A stretch of DNA of 64,000 nucleotides from Paenibacillus sp. HB172176 (GCF_011947265.1 NZ_JAATHD010000017.1:62001-126000), one strand, 5' to 3'; counted from the stretch's first letter, positions 9,742 to 18,936 are shown. Notes: generated by a model not told the origin, from the sequence alone. Program-made: numbers and translations.

Positions 9742-10443
9742 ATGAATATCTTGATTACGGGAGCGAACAGGGGACTCGGACTAGCGCTTGCCAAGGAAGC
9801 GCTGAATAGAGGTCATGTGGTATGGGCGGCTATGAGGGGAGAGCCCGCCAGCGGCAGCGAGCTGAGCGGGCTTGCCGCGAGCCGGCCGCAGCGCTTGCGC
9901 GTCATCCGGCTTGACGTGACCGACGAGGCTTCGGTTGCGGCAGCCGCTTCGCGCCTCAAGGAGCAAGGAGCGGCTCTGGATGTGCTGATCAACAACGCGG
10001 CGATCTTGCTTGGGAGATCATCCACTCTGCAAGAGCTGGATATCGCCGAGTTTGAGCGGACGATGGACGTCAATCTGTACGGGCCGATTCGCATGGCGAA
10101 GCATTTCCTGCCATTGCTGAGAGGCTCCGGCTCCGCAACGATTATGAATATTTCCTCGGAGTCGGGAAGCTTCTCCAGAGCCTACGGCGGCGATTATTCC
10201 TATGCGCTATCGAAGGCTGCGCTTAATTTCTTCAACGCGCAGCTGCGCCAATTGCTGACGGATCAGGGGATCCGCGTATTCGCCGTTCATCCCGGCTGGC
10301 TGAGAACGGACATGGGCGGACAGGCTGCGCCAGCGGACGCGGATGACAACGCGCCTGCGCTGATCGACTTGGCAGAAGGCAGGACGAGCTTTAACGATAC
10401 AGAAATCCTTATTGATCATTTGGGACATTCTATGTCGGTATAA
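9742..10443 (+). CDS. Short-chain dehydrogenase/reductase (SDR)
   Basis: 233 residues, classical SDR: TGANRGLGLALA at the N-terminus (NAD(P)-binding glycine motif TGxxxGxG), NNAAIL, the catalytic serine in ISSESGS and YALSK (Tyr-x-x-x-Lys). It begins 5 bp after the propeller/GH78 gene and is the last gene of that run. It resembles Paenibacillus and Bacillus SDRs of the YciK/CsgA-like kind. The substrate is unknown; by position it may oxidise or reduce a released sugar or sugar acid together with the RuBisCO-like protein. Confidence 0.9.
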   Translation: MNILITGANRGLGLALAKEALNRGHVVWAAMRGEPASGSELSGLAASRPQRLRVIRLDVTDEASVAAAASRLKEQGAALDVLINNAAILLGRSSTLQELDIAEFERTMDVNLYGPIRMAKHFLPLLRGSGSATIMNISSESGSFSRAYGGDYSYALSKAALNFFNAQLRQLLTDQGIRVFAVHPGWLRTDMGGQAAPADADDNAPALIDLAEGRTSFNDTEILIDHLGHSMSV

Positions 10444-10455
10444 CGATTGGAAGAA

Positions 10456-10495
10456 GGTCGCCGATCAGGGAGGTATCCCTTCATAATCGGCGACC
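10456..10495. terminator. Hairpin between convergent genes
   Basis: GGTCGCCGAT (10456-10465) pairs perfectly with ATCGGCGACC (10486-10495) around a 20-base loop. It sits between the + strand SDR and the - strand glycosyltransferase. No long T-run follows on either side, so it could be a weak bidirectional terminator or an mRNA 3' end stabiliser. Confidence 0.6.
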
Positions 10496-10523
10496 GCTCA
10501 GTCGTACTAGGATTAGATCGTAT

Positions 10524-11339
10524 TCAGGATTGGACAGGCGAAGGCGACTTTATCCCGAACAGCAGATCATAGTCCCAGCGAAGCTTCTTCAGATAGCCGA
10601 AATATTCATCCTCCAGCGGATGTCCTTGCGTCCAAGGCTTCCTTGGACCTGAGAAATGAATGATTGCAGGGGAGATATCCAGACGCAATAATAACAGATG
10701 TCCTGTTGTGTAGTTCCATTTCGGATCCAGATGCAATCGGCCATGATACAATACCGCATTCAGCGCGTCTTGATCCATATGCCTTATTTTTTCTGGATTA
10801 TGGTTCAGGAAATCCCATAAGCGCTGCGCAATATTCTCCTTCCTCCACTTCTCCAGATTGATAAGCAGGACGCCCGCATTGAAATAGCCATATTGCTCCG
10901 GAATGGACAATATGTTCATTCGATCATCCCCGAACGCCCACTCCACGGCTCCCAAGTAATAATCGCTAATATCGGTGCTCCACAGCTCGTACAGATCTTC
11001 TTTGATAATCGTGTCCGGATCCATATAGATGACCTTCTCCAGGCTCTCGTCCAGCAATTCGGGTACGTGAATTCGGAAATAAGCTTCCAGACTGATATGC
11101 TTCTGCTCGATCAAGCCTTGATACAGGGTACGATCAACAAGAACATAGTGAAGCTTCAAGGGATATTCCTGCATGGAATCATTCAGCGCATTCATCACTC
11201 TATCGGAGAGCCCGCTGTTCAGAATATAGAGATGTACAGGGTATTCCAATTTCTTGTTCTCGAATAACGACCGGAGCATAACCGCTAAGTGCCTGCAATA
11301 TTCGTCGCTGATGGCTGTAACGATGTGGATGGCATTCAT
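10524..11339 (-). CDS. GT8-family glycosyltransferase
   Basis: 271 residues from the ATG at 11339, chosen because an AGGGAGAG site lies about 7 bases before it; another ATG is two codons upstream. Features of retaining GT8 enzymes are visible: N-terminal HIVTAISDEYCRHLAVMLRSL, the DxD metal and sugar-nucleotide site in KVIYMDPDTI, YFNAGVLLINLEKWR, DQDALN and HFSGPRKPW. Such enzymes transfer glucose or galactose from UDP-sugars. It lies 13 bp after a BtrH-like gene on the same strand, so the two are probably one transcript. Its acceptor may be the product of the carrier-protein module. Confidence 0.9.
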   Translation of the reverse strand: MNAIHIVTAISDEYCRHLAVMLRSLFENKKLEYPVHLYILNSGLSDRVMNALNDSMQEYPLKLHYVLVDRTLYQGLIEQKHISLEAYFRIHVPELLDESLEKVIYMDPDTIIKEDLYELWSTDISDYYLGAVEWAFGDDRMNILSIPEQYGYFNAGVLLINLEKWRKENIAQRLWDFLNHNPEKIRHMDQDALNAVLYHGRLHLDPKWNYTTGHLLLLRLDISPAIIHFSGPRKPWTQGHPLEDEYFGYLKKLRWDYDLLFGIKSPSPVQS

Positions 11340-11352
11340 AATCATCTCTCCC

Positions 11353-12405
11353 TTAGTGGAATAATGAAGCGGGCTTCGGCGCAATCTGGCTGCTTAACGT
11401 TTCAAGGAATAGCTTTAAGCATCGCATTTCCTTTTCTTTAATCAAATGGAGATTTTGGATAATACGGTTCAAATTGTGGACGTTCTTCGTGAGGTCGTAC
11501 TTAATGTTATAGGCGACATTGATCGCGCATAGCTTGTGCAGCTCCTTATAGCGTTCTATAAGGGGCTCGGAATGAGAGAGGCCGTGATAATCTCTAAGAT
11601 AAGCCAATCGTTGCGCCATCATCGCTTTATGCTCCATCAGAATATGAAAGGGGCGGTAATGCGACCAAGCGTTCTCGGATTTCACTTGTTCCATGTGTTC
11701 AAGCAGTTTGTCATAGATAGCAATGCCGTATATTTCGTGACAGCTAAAAGTGTTGATTCTTGAATCGGAGTTAAGGGAACATAAATAGTCATGGATCTGA
11801 TCGCGGATCGCAGAGAAGGATAGAATGAATGGCGGCGCCTTTGGGTTGCATAAAATCAGCTCGACCTTGCCGGCCATTTGAATGTTCACATTATAGCGGT
11901 CATTCATTTCATAATAGGCTTTGTTCAATTCCTCGAATGTGCATGTCGATTTGGCAAAACGACCGTTTCCGAACCCGTTGTCGGCGACAAAGAACGTCTC
12001 GGTAATTCTATCATAGCCATAAATGAAGACCGAATGATTCACTTGAAAGGCTGAGTTTGAGAGATGCACATGGTTAAGATTCGATTGCACATATTGCTCA
12101 TCATCGATTGCTTTCATGACAAAATCGCTGAATTTCTTTTCGAGAAAATAGGTGTCAATCACCTTCTTATCAATGGATTGGATAATGACATACGGGCAAA
12201 TTTTCTTCAAAACAGGGGAGTAGTATTTAATCGGAAAAGCGCTTCCATTATAGTTTCTCGTTATGAATTGCAATTGAATAAAATTCGAATATACCCAAGG
12301 CAAAGCCGCTTCGTCATTTAATAATATCGATAACAGATTCGCTTCGTCAGGGCAGGAACTTAGAAGAGGCTCGCTTCTTGGGAGCACTTTGCTGCGGCTA
12401 TCCAT
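11353..12405 (-). CDS. BtrH-like protein (module A, first copy)
   Basis: About 350 residues. The start at 12405 is preferred because GCGAGGTG lies 7 bases before it; an in-frame ATG is 10 codons upstream. It resembles the BtrH N-terminal cysteine-peptidase-like family: an early Cys (C18 in SSCPDEANLL), then NHSVFIYGYDRITETFFVADN, giving the His and Asp expected after it. The C-terminal half is helical and variable. BtrH itself is the acyltransferase that moves a carrier-bound amino acid onto an aminoglycoside in butirosin synthesis. Similarity is by motif layout and context, so the acyltransferase role is an inference. It is divergent from a second BtrH-like gene across a 325-bp promoter region. 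Confidence 0.65.
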   Translation of the reverse strand: MDSRSKVLPRSEPLLSSCPDEANLLSILLNDEAALPWVYSNFIQLQFITRNYNGSAFPIKYYSPVLKKICPYVIIQSIDKKVIDTYFLEKKFSDFVMKAIDDEQYVQSNLNHVHLSNSAFQVNHSVFIYGYDRITETFFVADNGFGNGRFAKSTCTFEELNKAYYEMNDRYNVNIQMAGKVELILCNPKAPPFILSFSAIRDQIHDYLCSLNSDSRINTFSCHEIYGIAIYDKLLEHMEQVKSENAWSHYRPFHILMEHKAMMAQRLAYLRDYHGLSHSEPLIERYKELHKLCAINVAYNIKYDLTKNVHNLNRIIQNLHLIKEKEMRCLKLFLETLSSQIAPKPASLFH

Positions 12406-12546
12406 AGATTGCACCTCGCCGTTTACTTTCATCATATCATGCGCTCAAGGCATCAGGCAGTGATGAATATTAATATGTTTCCATGCTTGCCATAACGGTG
12501 CAGAACAGGAAGCAGGAATATTAAGATTGTTCGTTAGTTTTCAACA

Positions 12547-12575
12547 TTGACGAGTTTTTTTATTCTTGCTACCAT
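12547..12575 (+). promoter_or_regulatory. Candidate sigma-A promoter for module A
   Basis: TTGACG (12547-12552), a 17-base T-rich spacer and TACCAT (12570-12575) fit a sigma-A promoter reading toward the BtrH-like gene at 12731. It lies in the 325-bp divergent region 12406-12730, which otherwise holds the cre-like site at 12636. Confidence 0.45.
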
Positions 12576-12635
12576 CACAGCATGAAAGCAAAGAAGGCAG
12601 GATATCGCCAAAAGAGAGAGGTGAAATCATCATTA

Positions 12636-12649
12636 TGTAAACGCTTACC
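12636..12649. promoter_or_regulatory. cre-like (CcpA) site
   Basis: TGTAAACGCTTACC matches the catabolite response element consensus TGWNANCGNTNWCA at 13 of 14 positions. It lies about 60 bp after the candidate -10 box and 82 bp before the start codon, where bound CcpA would block elongation. This implies carbon-source control of module A. Confidence 0.6.
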
Positions 12650-12730
12650 AAGCTGATTGCAACAGTGTCTGTTCCTTATGCGAAAGTAAATGAGAGTTCT
12701 ACAAACTATGAAAAAAAAGGTGAAATGAAT

Positions 12731-13804
12731 ATGCCGGAATATGCGTTGCGCTCGAATTTCCTTAAAGGAGATTCGGTTGTCGAAAGGGTCAACAATTGCG
12801 TTGAAAGAGCCGTATATTTAGCAGCAAAGCAATATTACACAGGCAACTCCTTGCATTTAACCAAATTGTTTGTAGGGAATTTGACATTCAAGCTCACAAC
12901 CGATTTTCAAGGCGAACAGATTCGAATATATAGTGATCCATTAACGTTTCCCGATGCATTATCCGTACGGCATGTGTTCGAGAATAGAGGAGATGCCGCC
13001 AAAGCGATTGCGGAAATAGACTATTATCTTACGAAGGATAAATATGTGCTCCTTAGAACAATCACGCCGCGGGTTCCTTTCTTCAGACGGTACAACAAGC
13101 ATTACGAGCCTAAGGATAGCGATTATTTCAGACCGGGACATGTTATTCTTCTCATTTGGCAGGATCGGGATCATATTTATTACGTGGATAGCCCCAGTGA
13201 TTTGCACGCAGACCATTTCGTCCCGCATCCGGATAACCATGAAGTTGGGATGATTGCGAAGCAGGACTTGACGGATGCGCTGCATCGTTTAACCAAGCTT
13301 TCGACAATTGATGCGGATAAGGAGAGCCTGAATGCATTCATAGCTCATTCACACGCGTCTCATGTCAAAGCTGTGATGAAGGACAGCATCGTCAAATACC
13401 GGTCATCAAGGGTCGAACAAACAGAGCATGGCTACTCTTATACGAATAAAGAAGCATTTCTGTTCTTGGCATCGCTATCTCAAAGTCAAGTACGACCCTT
13501 GCTATTAAATGAGGAATTTAAATCGATTGAACAAAACAAAATATTGATTGGATTGAATCTGGTGCTGAAGAGGAGGGAGATACTAAGAGATTATCTCGCA
13601 CAGGACCTGCCGTTGGCGTCCAAATACGAGGTATTGGAGGGGCTTGAGAGAAGCATAGACGCGATTGCCAGCACGAGAATGTTCATGCTGCATCATATGC
13701 TGAAAGGCTATTGGGCGTTTGATAGCGCGTATACAGAATTATTGTTCCATATCGTTCGCGCCGAAGACAGGCTGTATGACGCTCTTGAGAGATATTTCGA
13801 ATAA
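12731..13804 (+). CDS. BtrH-like protein (module A, second copy)
   Basis: 357 residues from the ATG at 12731, which is 8 bases after AAAAAGGTGA; an ATG two codons upstream is too close to that site. The layout matches the other BtrH-like proteins: an early cysteine (C23 in RVNNCVERAVYLAA), then RPGHVILLIWQDRDHIYYVDSPSD supplying His and Asp, then a long helical C-terminal half. It differs strongly from its divergent neighbour, so the two are old paralogues and not a recent duplication. A methyltransferase and an ACP follow closely, so it may act on that carrier. Both BtrH-like genes here are AT-richer than the flanking glycosidase genes. Confidence 0.6.
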   Translation: MPEYALRSNFLKGDSVVERVNNCVERAVYLAAKQYYTGNSLHLTKLFVGNLTFKLTTDFQGEQIRIYSDPLTFPDALSVRHVFENRGDAAKAIAEIDYYLTKDKYVLLRTITPRVPFFRRYNKHYEPKDSDYFRPGHVILLIWQDRDHIYYVDSPSDLHADHFVPHPDNHEVGMIAKQDLTDALHRLTKLSTIDADKESLNAFIAHSHASHVKAVMKDSIVKYRSSRVEQTEHGYSYTNKEAFLFLASLSQSQVRPLLLNEEFKSIEQNKILIGLNLVLKRREILRDYLAQDLPLASKYEVLEGLERSIDAIASTRMFMLHHMLKGYWAFDSAYTELLFHIVRAEDRLYDALERYFE

Positions 13805-13823
13805 TCTGGAGCAATGGGGGACT

Positions 13824-14618
13824 ATGATGAGTGTTTATGACAAGCTGACCACGTTTAGCTGGTATCTGTATTCACCTAAATTCTATGGAGAATTTTGGAG
13901 ATGCTTCAGGAAGCAGTTCGATCCAACCATTCCGTCGTATAGCATGTTTGAGCGTATATCGGCTATCAAATGGTGCGAAGAGCGGGCCGTTGACAGTAAG
14001 AGCGCCTTCTATAAGATTACGAATCAAAGGGATTATATAGACTTCCTCGAGGAATACAAGGATGTCATCGAAGCAGGCATGAACAAAGAAGGTTTTACAA
14101 GAGAAGTTGGCGGAGCGGCTGATTTGGAGTTTATTTATAATATATCCAACTATTTGAAAGCAACTAAAGTCATTGAAACAGGCGTAGCCTTCGGCTGGTC
14201 TTCATTGGCCATCTTGCTTTCATTGAAGGACAGGGCGAATTCAAGCTTAATCAGCGTTGATATTCCATATAAAGGGAGGGAAGATATTGTTGGAATGGTA
14301 GTGCCGTCAGATTTAAGAGCGAAGTGGCGGCTTATTCTAAAGCCTGATCGAGAAGGAGTGCCCTTGGCGCTTCAATCCATGGACCAGCTTGATATGTGCC
14401 ATTACGACAGCGACAAGACGTATGCCGGAAGGGTGTCCACTTATGATCTTCTATGGAATTCCTTGCGGAAGGATGGCGTTTTTATATCGGATGATATTGG
14501 AGATAATTTGGCTTTCCGCGATTATTGTCAATCCATTAACAAAACGCCGATTGTATTCAAGCTTGAGGAAAATCGATTGACTCGAACAAAATATGTGGGC
14601 GTGCTTGTGAAGGAGTAA
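13824..14618 (+). CDS. Class I SAM-dependent methyltransferase
   Basis: About 265 residues. The start is one of two adjacent ATGs (13824 or 13827) after GGGGG, 20 bp behind the BtrH-like stop. Motif I reads VIETGVAFGWSSLAILL, followed by an acidic strand end (ISVDIPY) and, near the end, LRKDGVFISDDIGDN, typical of Methyltransferase_24-like enzymes with a metal-binding acid pair. The N-terminal 90 residues are helical and aromatic-rich. It lies between a BtrH-like gene and an ACP gene, so an O- or N-methylation in the same pathway is likely. The substrate is unknown. Confidence 0.8.
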   Translation: MMSVYDKLTTFSWYLYSPKFYGEFWRCFRKQFDPTIPSYSMFERISAIKWCEERAVDSKSAFYKITNQRDYIDFLEEYKDVIEAGMNKEGFTREVGGAADLEFIYNISNYLKATKVIETGVAFGWSSLAILLSLKDRANSSLISVDIPYKGREDIVGMVVPSDLRAKWRLILKPDREGVPLALQSMDQLDMCHYDSDKTYAGRVSTYDLLWNSLRKDGVFISDDIGDNLAFRDYCQSINKTPIVFKLEENRLTRTKYVGVLVKE

Positions 14619-14652
14619 TAAGGATGTCGATGGGAGAAAGGGGAGATTAAGG

Positions 14653-14892
14653 ATGAGTACCCGAAGTGAAATGGCGGAAGAGATTGCTGCGAGAGTGAAG
14701 CAAATGATGAAAATTCAGCAGAATATTGGCCTGGATGAAGATCTGCAAGCGATGGGCTTCAATTCGATGGATTTGATGACGTTGGCCATTGATCTGGAGG
14801 ATCATTACAAGCTAGACTTTATTCCGGAGGAGCTGTTATTCAAAAACTTTGCAACGATAAGGAAAATTGTGAATCTCGTAGAGAGTAAATAA
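14653..14892 (+). CDS. Acyl carrier protein (module A)
   Basis: 79 residues, the normal ACP size. The phosphopantetheine attachment serine is S38 in MGFNSMDLMTLAIDLE, and the acidic helix II that follows fits ACP. AAAGGGGAG lies about 10 bases upstream of the ATG. It is the last gene of the module A run and is followed by a strong terminator. It is not a fatty-acid acpP: there is no fab neighbour and the recognition helix differs. It is probably the carrier for an amino-acyl or acyl group handled by the neighbouring BtrH-like proteins. Confidence 0.9.
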   Translation: MSTRSEMAEEIAARVKQMMKIQQNIGLDEDLQAMGFNSMDLMTLAIDLEDHYKLDFIPEELLFKNFATIRKIVNLVESK

Positions 14893-14946
14893 GTGGAAAG
14901 GTCGTAGGTTTCATAAATTCAATTAGAAAAAAATAAATCGTATCTG

Positions 14947-14988
14947 ACGCCGTTTACTTCCCCTTAAGGAAGAAAAACGGCGTTTTTT
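14947..14988 (+). terminator. Rho-independent terminator after the module A ACP
   Basis: ACGCCGTTT (14947-14955) pairs with AAACGGCGT (14975-14983), with a nested CTTCC/GGAAG pair in the loop, followed by six T residues. It ends the module A transcript 55 bp after the ACP stop. Confidence 0.9.
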
Positions 14989-15141
14989 GCGCCTGAAAGC
15001 CTAATTTTCTAGAAGCTTGGTGCTGTAATCTCAAATATTGTGCGGTATAAAAAAGTGAGCATTGTGCTGCATGTTTTGTGTGGAATATAGTAAAACTATG
15101 TGCAGTTTCGAATACCGGTTCGTGAAAGCAGGGAATGTGTA

Positions 15142-17358
15142 TTGAAAAATATATTGAAGAATAACCGCTTGTTTCGCAAAATGCTATTTTCTTATTTGCC
15201 TATTTTTTATTTGATTATTATCATTATTTTTTTGGTGTCCACGCTCATGATTCGCGAATCATCGCAGAAGCAAATACTGAAGACGAATGAAGCGTTTGCC
15301 AGCCATGCCGTTTCCATTCTGGAGCAAACGCTGAAATTCGTTGAAGCCTCCATGATCAACGAAATTGATCAAAACGAGAATTTGATGGATTACGTGTATG
15401 CTTCAGATCGCTTCGATAAATATTATTACGCCAACCAAGTTTCCGACAGGTTTAATTCCATTGTCGTGAACAATAAATGGATTCAATCCATCTATTTATA
15501 TCGCTTCGATGATGATACCGTGCTTAGCTCAAGTCTTTCAACGAAGGTGGGCGAGTACGGAGACGAGAATTTCATCCGCTCATTGTCCGATTCTTTCCCT
15601 GCAGGATGGACGAATAAAAGGGAATATCGCGAGCTCGAATATGACAGGCCCGTCAACGTGTTCTCGCTGGTAAAGCCTTTCCCGCTGCTAACGGCAGAGA
15701 AAGGATATATCGTTATTAATGTTAGTGTTCAGACGATAGAAAATTTATTGGAAGAGATGACTCAAGCGGAGATCGGCTATATTAATCTGTACGACAGCGA
15801 GGGGCAGTTGATCATCGGCTCGGCAAATGACGATATGTCGCGAGTCCAATCCAGTTATCTCGGTTGGACCGTTGGCACCAGAATCACGGAGACGAGTTTG
15901 CTGGAGTGGACATCCTCTTTTACATGGTGGTGGATTGTATTCGGATTATGCGCAGTGCTGGTTGGGACACTTGCCATTATCATTATTTCCCTCAAGCACG
16001 CCAAGCCGATTGAAGAGATAAGCCGCAAAATCGTCGGATACGTGGATCAAGCATTTGTAAAGCGCAAGAAAGGACGGAATGATGAATTTCAGCTTATTCA
16101 AACGGCGCTTGATAAATTGATCACGGAGTCGAACAAATCGCAAAAGCATTTCAAGGAAAACATTGCGTATCGCCGGCAAAAGCTGTTTCAAGAGTTGCCC
16201 AAAGCCGATCAAGACCAGGCGAATAAACGGTGGGCGTCGGTGTTGAAGGATCTGGAGAAAAAAGAGAACTATGACGAAATTTCCATATTTATAATCGAAA
16301 TTGACAATTATGGCGGGTTCTGCAGCCGATTCATAGAGCGCGATCGCGATTTGCTCCGTTATGCGTTGACGAACGCTGCGAAAGAAATGATAGAGGAACG
16401 AGGGATTGAGGTCTGGATGGACTGGATTTCTCCGCAGCGGGTAGCGCAAATTTGTTTTTTGCAGCAGAAGCAATCCGAATCGTTAGAGGCTTGCTGGAAT
16501 GATTTGAAGGACTGGGTGAAACAAAATTTGAAATTCACCGTTACAATCGGCGTTTCTGAGGCGATTTTGGATGCTGAACGCATGCATGTATCGTTCAAGC
16601 ACTCCTTGGCCGCCCTCGATTACAAATCCGTATACGGTTATGATTCGATTATTTCATTCGAGGCTATCGAGAAGAATGAACAGGGTGACGTATTCGAGCA
16701 TCTGATGGTTATTCGATCAATCAGCGTATCGTTTCGCGAGGGTGATCCGAAGTGGAAATCGGCATTTGACGGGCTGCTCGACACGCTTCGGGCCAGAAAA
16801 TACAGTCGTACCGAAATCGCCAATTTGCTCCATTACCTGGTCTATCAGCTCTATAAGGAAATCAGCGCGTTGCCTCGGCTGGGGGAAGATCCGATCCTTA
16901 AACTGAACCAAGCTGCAGAGGCTGTGGAGACGATTGGCGATATTGAGGGAGCCTTCAGATCCGTGCTGGAAGAAGTCGGCGACCAGCTTGAAGTGTTCCG
17001 CAACACACAGAGCAATAAAGGCATCGTCTATGAAGTGAGGGCTTATATCGAGCAGAATTACGCCAACCCCGATTTGTCTTTGTCACTGCTAAGCGAAACG
17101 TTTAGCATTAGCGCCAGTTATTTAAGTCGATTGTTCAAGGAGGCATTCAATCAGAATTTCGTCGATTTTCTGGCGCATGTACGAATCGAGCACGCGAAAG
17201 CGATGCTGCAAAGCACTGACGATACGTTGCAGGACATTGCTGAAAAGGTCGGGTATTCGCATTACTTTTCGTTCAGCAGAGTGTTCAAGAAGCTGGAGAA
17301 GGTTCCAGTCAGCCAATATCGCAAAATGATTGAATCAAAGACAAACAACGATTTTTGA
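15142..17358 (+). CDS. Membrane-anchored AraC-family regulator with extracellular sensor domain
   Basis: About 738 residues, starting at a TTG behind AGGGAAT; a GTG at 15100 is the alternative. Two membrane segments flank an extracellular Cache-like sensor: the first near residues 15-38 (LFSYLPIFYLIIIIIFLVS), the second near 260-285 (WWWIVFGLCAVLVGTLAIIII). A cytoplasmic linker follows and then a C-terminal AraC double helix-turn-helix (SASYLSRLFKEAF and DIAEKVGYSHYFSFSRVFKK). This architecture is common in Paenibacillus next to sugar importers and replaces a kinase/regulator pair. It precedes the importer at 17569 by 210 bp and probably activates it in response to an extracellular sugar. TTGTGC/TATAGT near 15062-15091 is a possible promoter. 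Confidence 0.9.
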   Translation: MKNILKNNRLFRKMLFSYLPIFYLIIIIIFLVSTLMIRESSQKQILKTNEAFASHAVSILEQTLKFVEASMINEIDQNENLMDYVYASDRFDKYYYANQVSDRFNSIVVNNKWIQSIYLYRFDDDTVLSSSLSTKVGEYGDENFIRSLSDSFPAGWTNKREYRELEYDRPVNVFSLVKPFPLLTAEKGYIVINVSVQTIENLLEEMTQAEIGYINLYDSEGQLIIGSANDDMSRVQSSYLGWTVGTRITETSLLEWTSSFTWWWIVFGLCAVLVGTLAIIIISLKHAKPIEEISRKIVGYVDQAFVKRKKGRNDEFQLIQTALDKLITESNKSQKHFKENIAYRRQKLFQELPKADQDQANKRWASVLKDLEKKENYDEISIFIIEIDNYGGFCSRFIERDRDLLRYALTNAAKEMIEERGIEVWMDWISPQRVAQICFLQQKQSESLEACWNDLKDWVKQNLKFTVTIGVSEAILDAERMHVSFKHSLAALDYKSVYGYDSIISFEAIEKNEQGDVFEHLMVIRSISVSFREGDPKWKSAFDGLLDTLRARKYSRTEIANLLHYLVYQLYKEISALPRLGEDPILKLNQAAEAVETIGDIEGAFRSVLEEVGDQLEVFRNTQSNKGIVYEVRAYIEQNYANPDLSLSLLSETFSISASYLSRLFKEAFNQNFVDFLAHVRIEHAKAMLQSTDDTLQDIAEKVGYSHYFSFSRVFKKLEKVPVSQYRKMIESKTNNDF

Positions 17359-17451
17359 AGACACCACAATTACTGCTGTGCCGGGATCGCATGCGGATTC
17401 CCGGTAAAAACTGTGCTTCCGGTCAAAAGGTGTTTATTGTGGACGAGCGAC

Positions 17452-17513
17452 CCCTCGCTTAAAGTTAAGCCATCGCACATCATCATGATTTCATTTCAAC
17501 ATGAAAGCGAGGG
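17452..17513. promoter_or_regulatory. Inverted repeat upstream of the sugar importer
   Basis: CCCTCGCTT (17452-17460) and AAGCGAGGG (17505-17513) are perfect inverted copies 44 bp apart in the leader of the importer operon. They may be operator half-sites for the AraC-type regulator encoded just upstream, or the arms of a leader hairpin. Confidence 0.4.
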
Positions 17514-17568
17514 CAAGAACAAGCAAGGAGCATTATGCTCGCATAATAAACGAGGGGAAGATGAATAA

Positions 17569-18888
17569 ATGAATAAGAAAGCGTTATCTCTACTTGCATC
17601 GGTTGCATTGACAGGAACATTAATTGCGGGCTGCGGCAGCAACAATAATGACACAACGGGAGACTCGGAGGACACGGTAACACTTCGACTGCTGACCACT
17701 AATCCACTGGTCAGTGAAGAATCCGTTGATTTGTTCGAGGAGCAGAACCCTGGCATTAAAGTGAACTACGAATATGTTCCATCCTCCGATTATTCCGCGA
17801 AATTTGCGGCACTGGCCGCAAGCGGAGATATTCCGGACGTATTCTGGACGCAATCCGGCTTCTATACGGATCAAATCAAACAAGGTTTGACGATGGATTT
17901 GTCCGATGAGCTGCAAACGATGGATTATGAAGGCGATGAGGTTTGGGCCGACACCTTCGTGCCTGCTTTGCTTGACAATGCCAGAAACGTTGTCAAGAAG
18001 GGACTGGGCGAGGAAAGAGAAACGTACGATTACGGCGTTCCGTTCACGATGACAACGATCGCGGTCATGTATGACAAAACGATATTCGATCAATTGGGCA
18101 TTCAGCCGCCAGCCACATGGGATGAATTCATGGCGAATAACGCAGTGTTGAAAGAGGCGGGCTATACGCCAATGTCCATGCATAACAACTGGATCGACTG
18201 GTATCCGAGATTGTTCTGGGATCAATACACTCGTGAGGAATTGACTGCCGATCCGAATGCGTTCGAGAACGGCACGATGAATTTCTCTAGCGAGAGCGTG
18301 AAGCAGGGCTTGATAGCATTCAAGGATATGTGGGATAAAGGCTACTTCCCGGAAAACGGGATTACTGCCGACCTGCAAGCGATGCAGCAGATGTTCGTCC
18401 AACGCAAGCTGGGACAATTTCTGATTGCGCCGGATAAATTGGAATACATTATGAATAATGCGCCGAAGGATATGTCGCTTGCAACGTATGCTCTGCCGGG
18501 TATCGCGGGACTTCCAAGCCGCTCGCTTGGCGGCTCCAGCAATGTATTTGCGGTAAGCGCATCGACAGAGCATCCCGAAGAATCCATTCAATTGTTGAAA
18601 TTCCTAACATCCAAAACGCATTTCTCAGGAGTCGATGCGCTCAAATATTCGAATTCCGGCTTGAACAACATTGAGAGCGAACCTGAATTGTCGCAATTCC
18701 TGTCTGGATTTACGAATGCGGCAGCCGGAGGATTCAGCCCGGATATTCTCGTTCCGACGACTATTAATACGGAAATCAGCACGGCGTTCAAAACAGATTT
18801 GCTTCCGAACTATCTGCTCGGCAAATATGATCTGGATGAAGTAACTGAAAAGTTGCAAGAACTATACGACAAGACAACAGCAAAGTAA
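17569..18888 (+). CDS. Sugar ABC transporter substrate-binding lipoprotein (family 1)
   Basis: 439 residues. A lipoprotein signal peptide ends in LIAGCGSN, with C22 as the lipidated cysteine. It has the typical MalE-like family 1 layout: an N-terminal lobe with NPLVSEESVDLFEEQNPGIKVNYEY and a hinge region near PFTMTTIAVMYDKTIFDQLGIQPPATWDEF. It captures a mono- or oligosaccharide outside the cell for the two permeases that follow. The energising ATPase is absent here, as usual for these operons, which share an MsmX-like ATPase. By its GH106-like and dehydrogenase neighbours the ligand may be a rhamnose- or galacturonate-containing oligosaccharide. Confidence 0.95.
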   Translation: MNKKALSLLASVALTGTLIAGCGSNNNDTTGDSEDTVTLRLLTTNPLVSEESVDLFEEQNPGIKVNYEYVPSSDYSAKFAALAASGDIPDVFWTQSGFYTDQIKQGLTMDLSDELQTMDYEGDEVWADTFVPALLDNARNVVKKGLGEERETYDYGVPFTMTTIAVMYDKTIFDQLGIQPPATWDEFMANNAVLKEAGYTPMSMHNNWIDWYPRLFWDQYTREELTADPNAFENGTMNFSSESVKQGLIAFKDMWDKGYFPENGITADLQAMQQMFVQRKLGQFLIAPDKLEYIMNNAPKDMSLATYALPGIAGLPSRSLGGSSNVFAVSASTEHPEESIQLLKFLTSKTHFSGVDALKYSNSGLNNIESEPELSQFLSGFTNAAAGGFSPDILVPTTINTEISTAFKTDLLPNYLLGKYDLDEVTEKLQELYDKTTAK

Positions 18889-18913
18889 CCCGGCAGCAAG
18901 ATTCAGTGAAAGG

Positions 18914-18936
18914 GCGATTGGCACGCCGCCAATCGC
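18914..18936 (+). terminator. Intra-operon hairpin after the binding-protein gene
   Basis: GCGATTGGC (18914-18922) and GCCAATCGC (18928-18936) form a perfect 9-bp stem with a 5-base loop. No full T-run follows. It probably protects the binding-protein mRNA 3' end and lowers read-through to the permeases, giving excess binding protein. Confidence 0.65.

Noticed and set aside
17501..17514. cre-like TGAAAGCGAGGGCA upstream of the first importer
   Set aside because: At least two conserved consensus positions fail; the sequence is better explained as one arm of the 9-bp inverted repeat.
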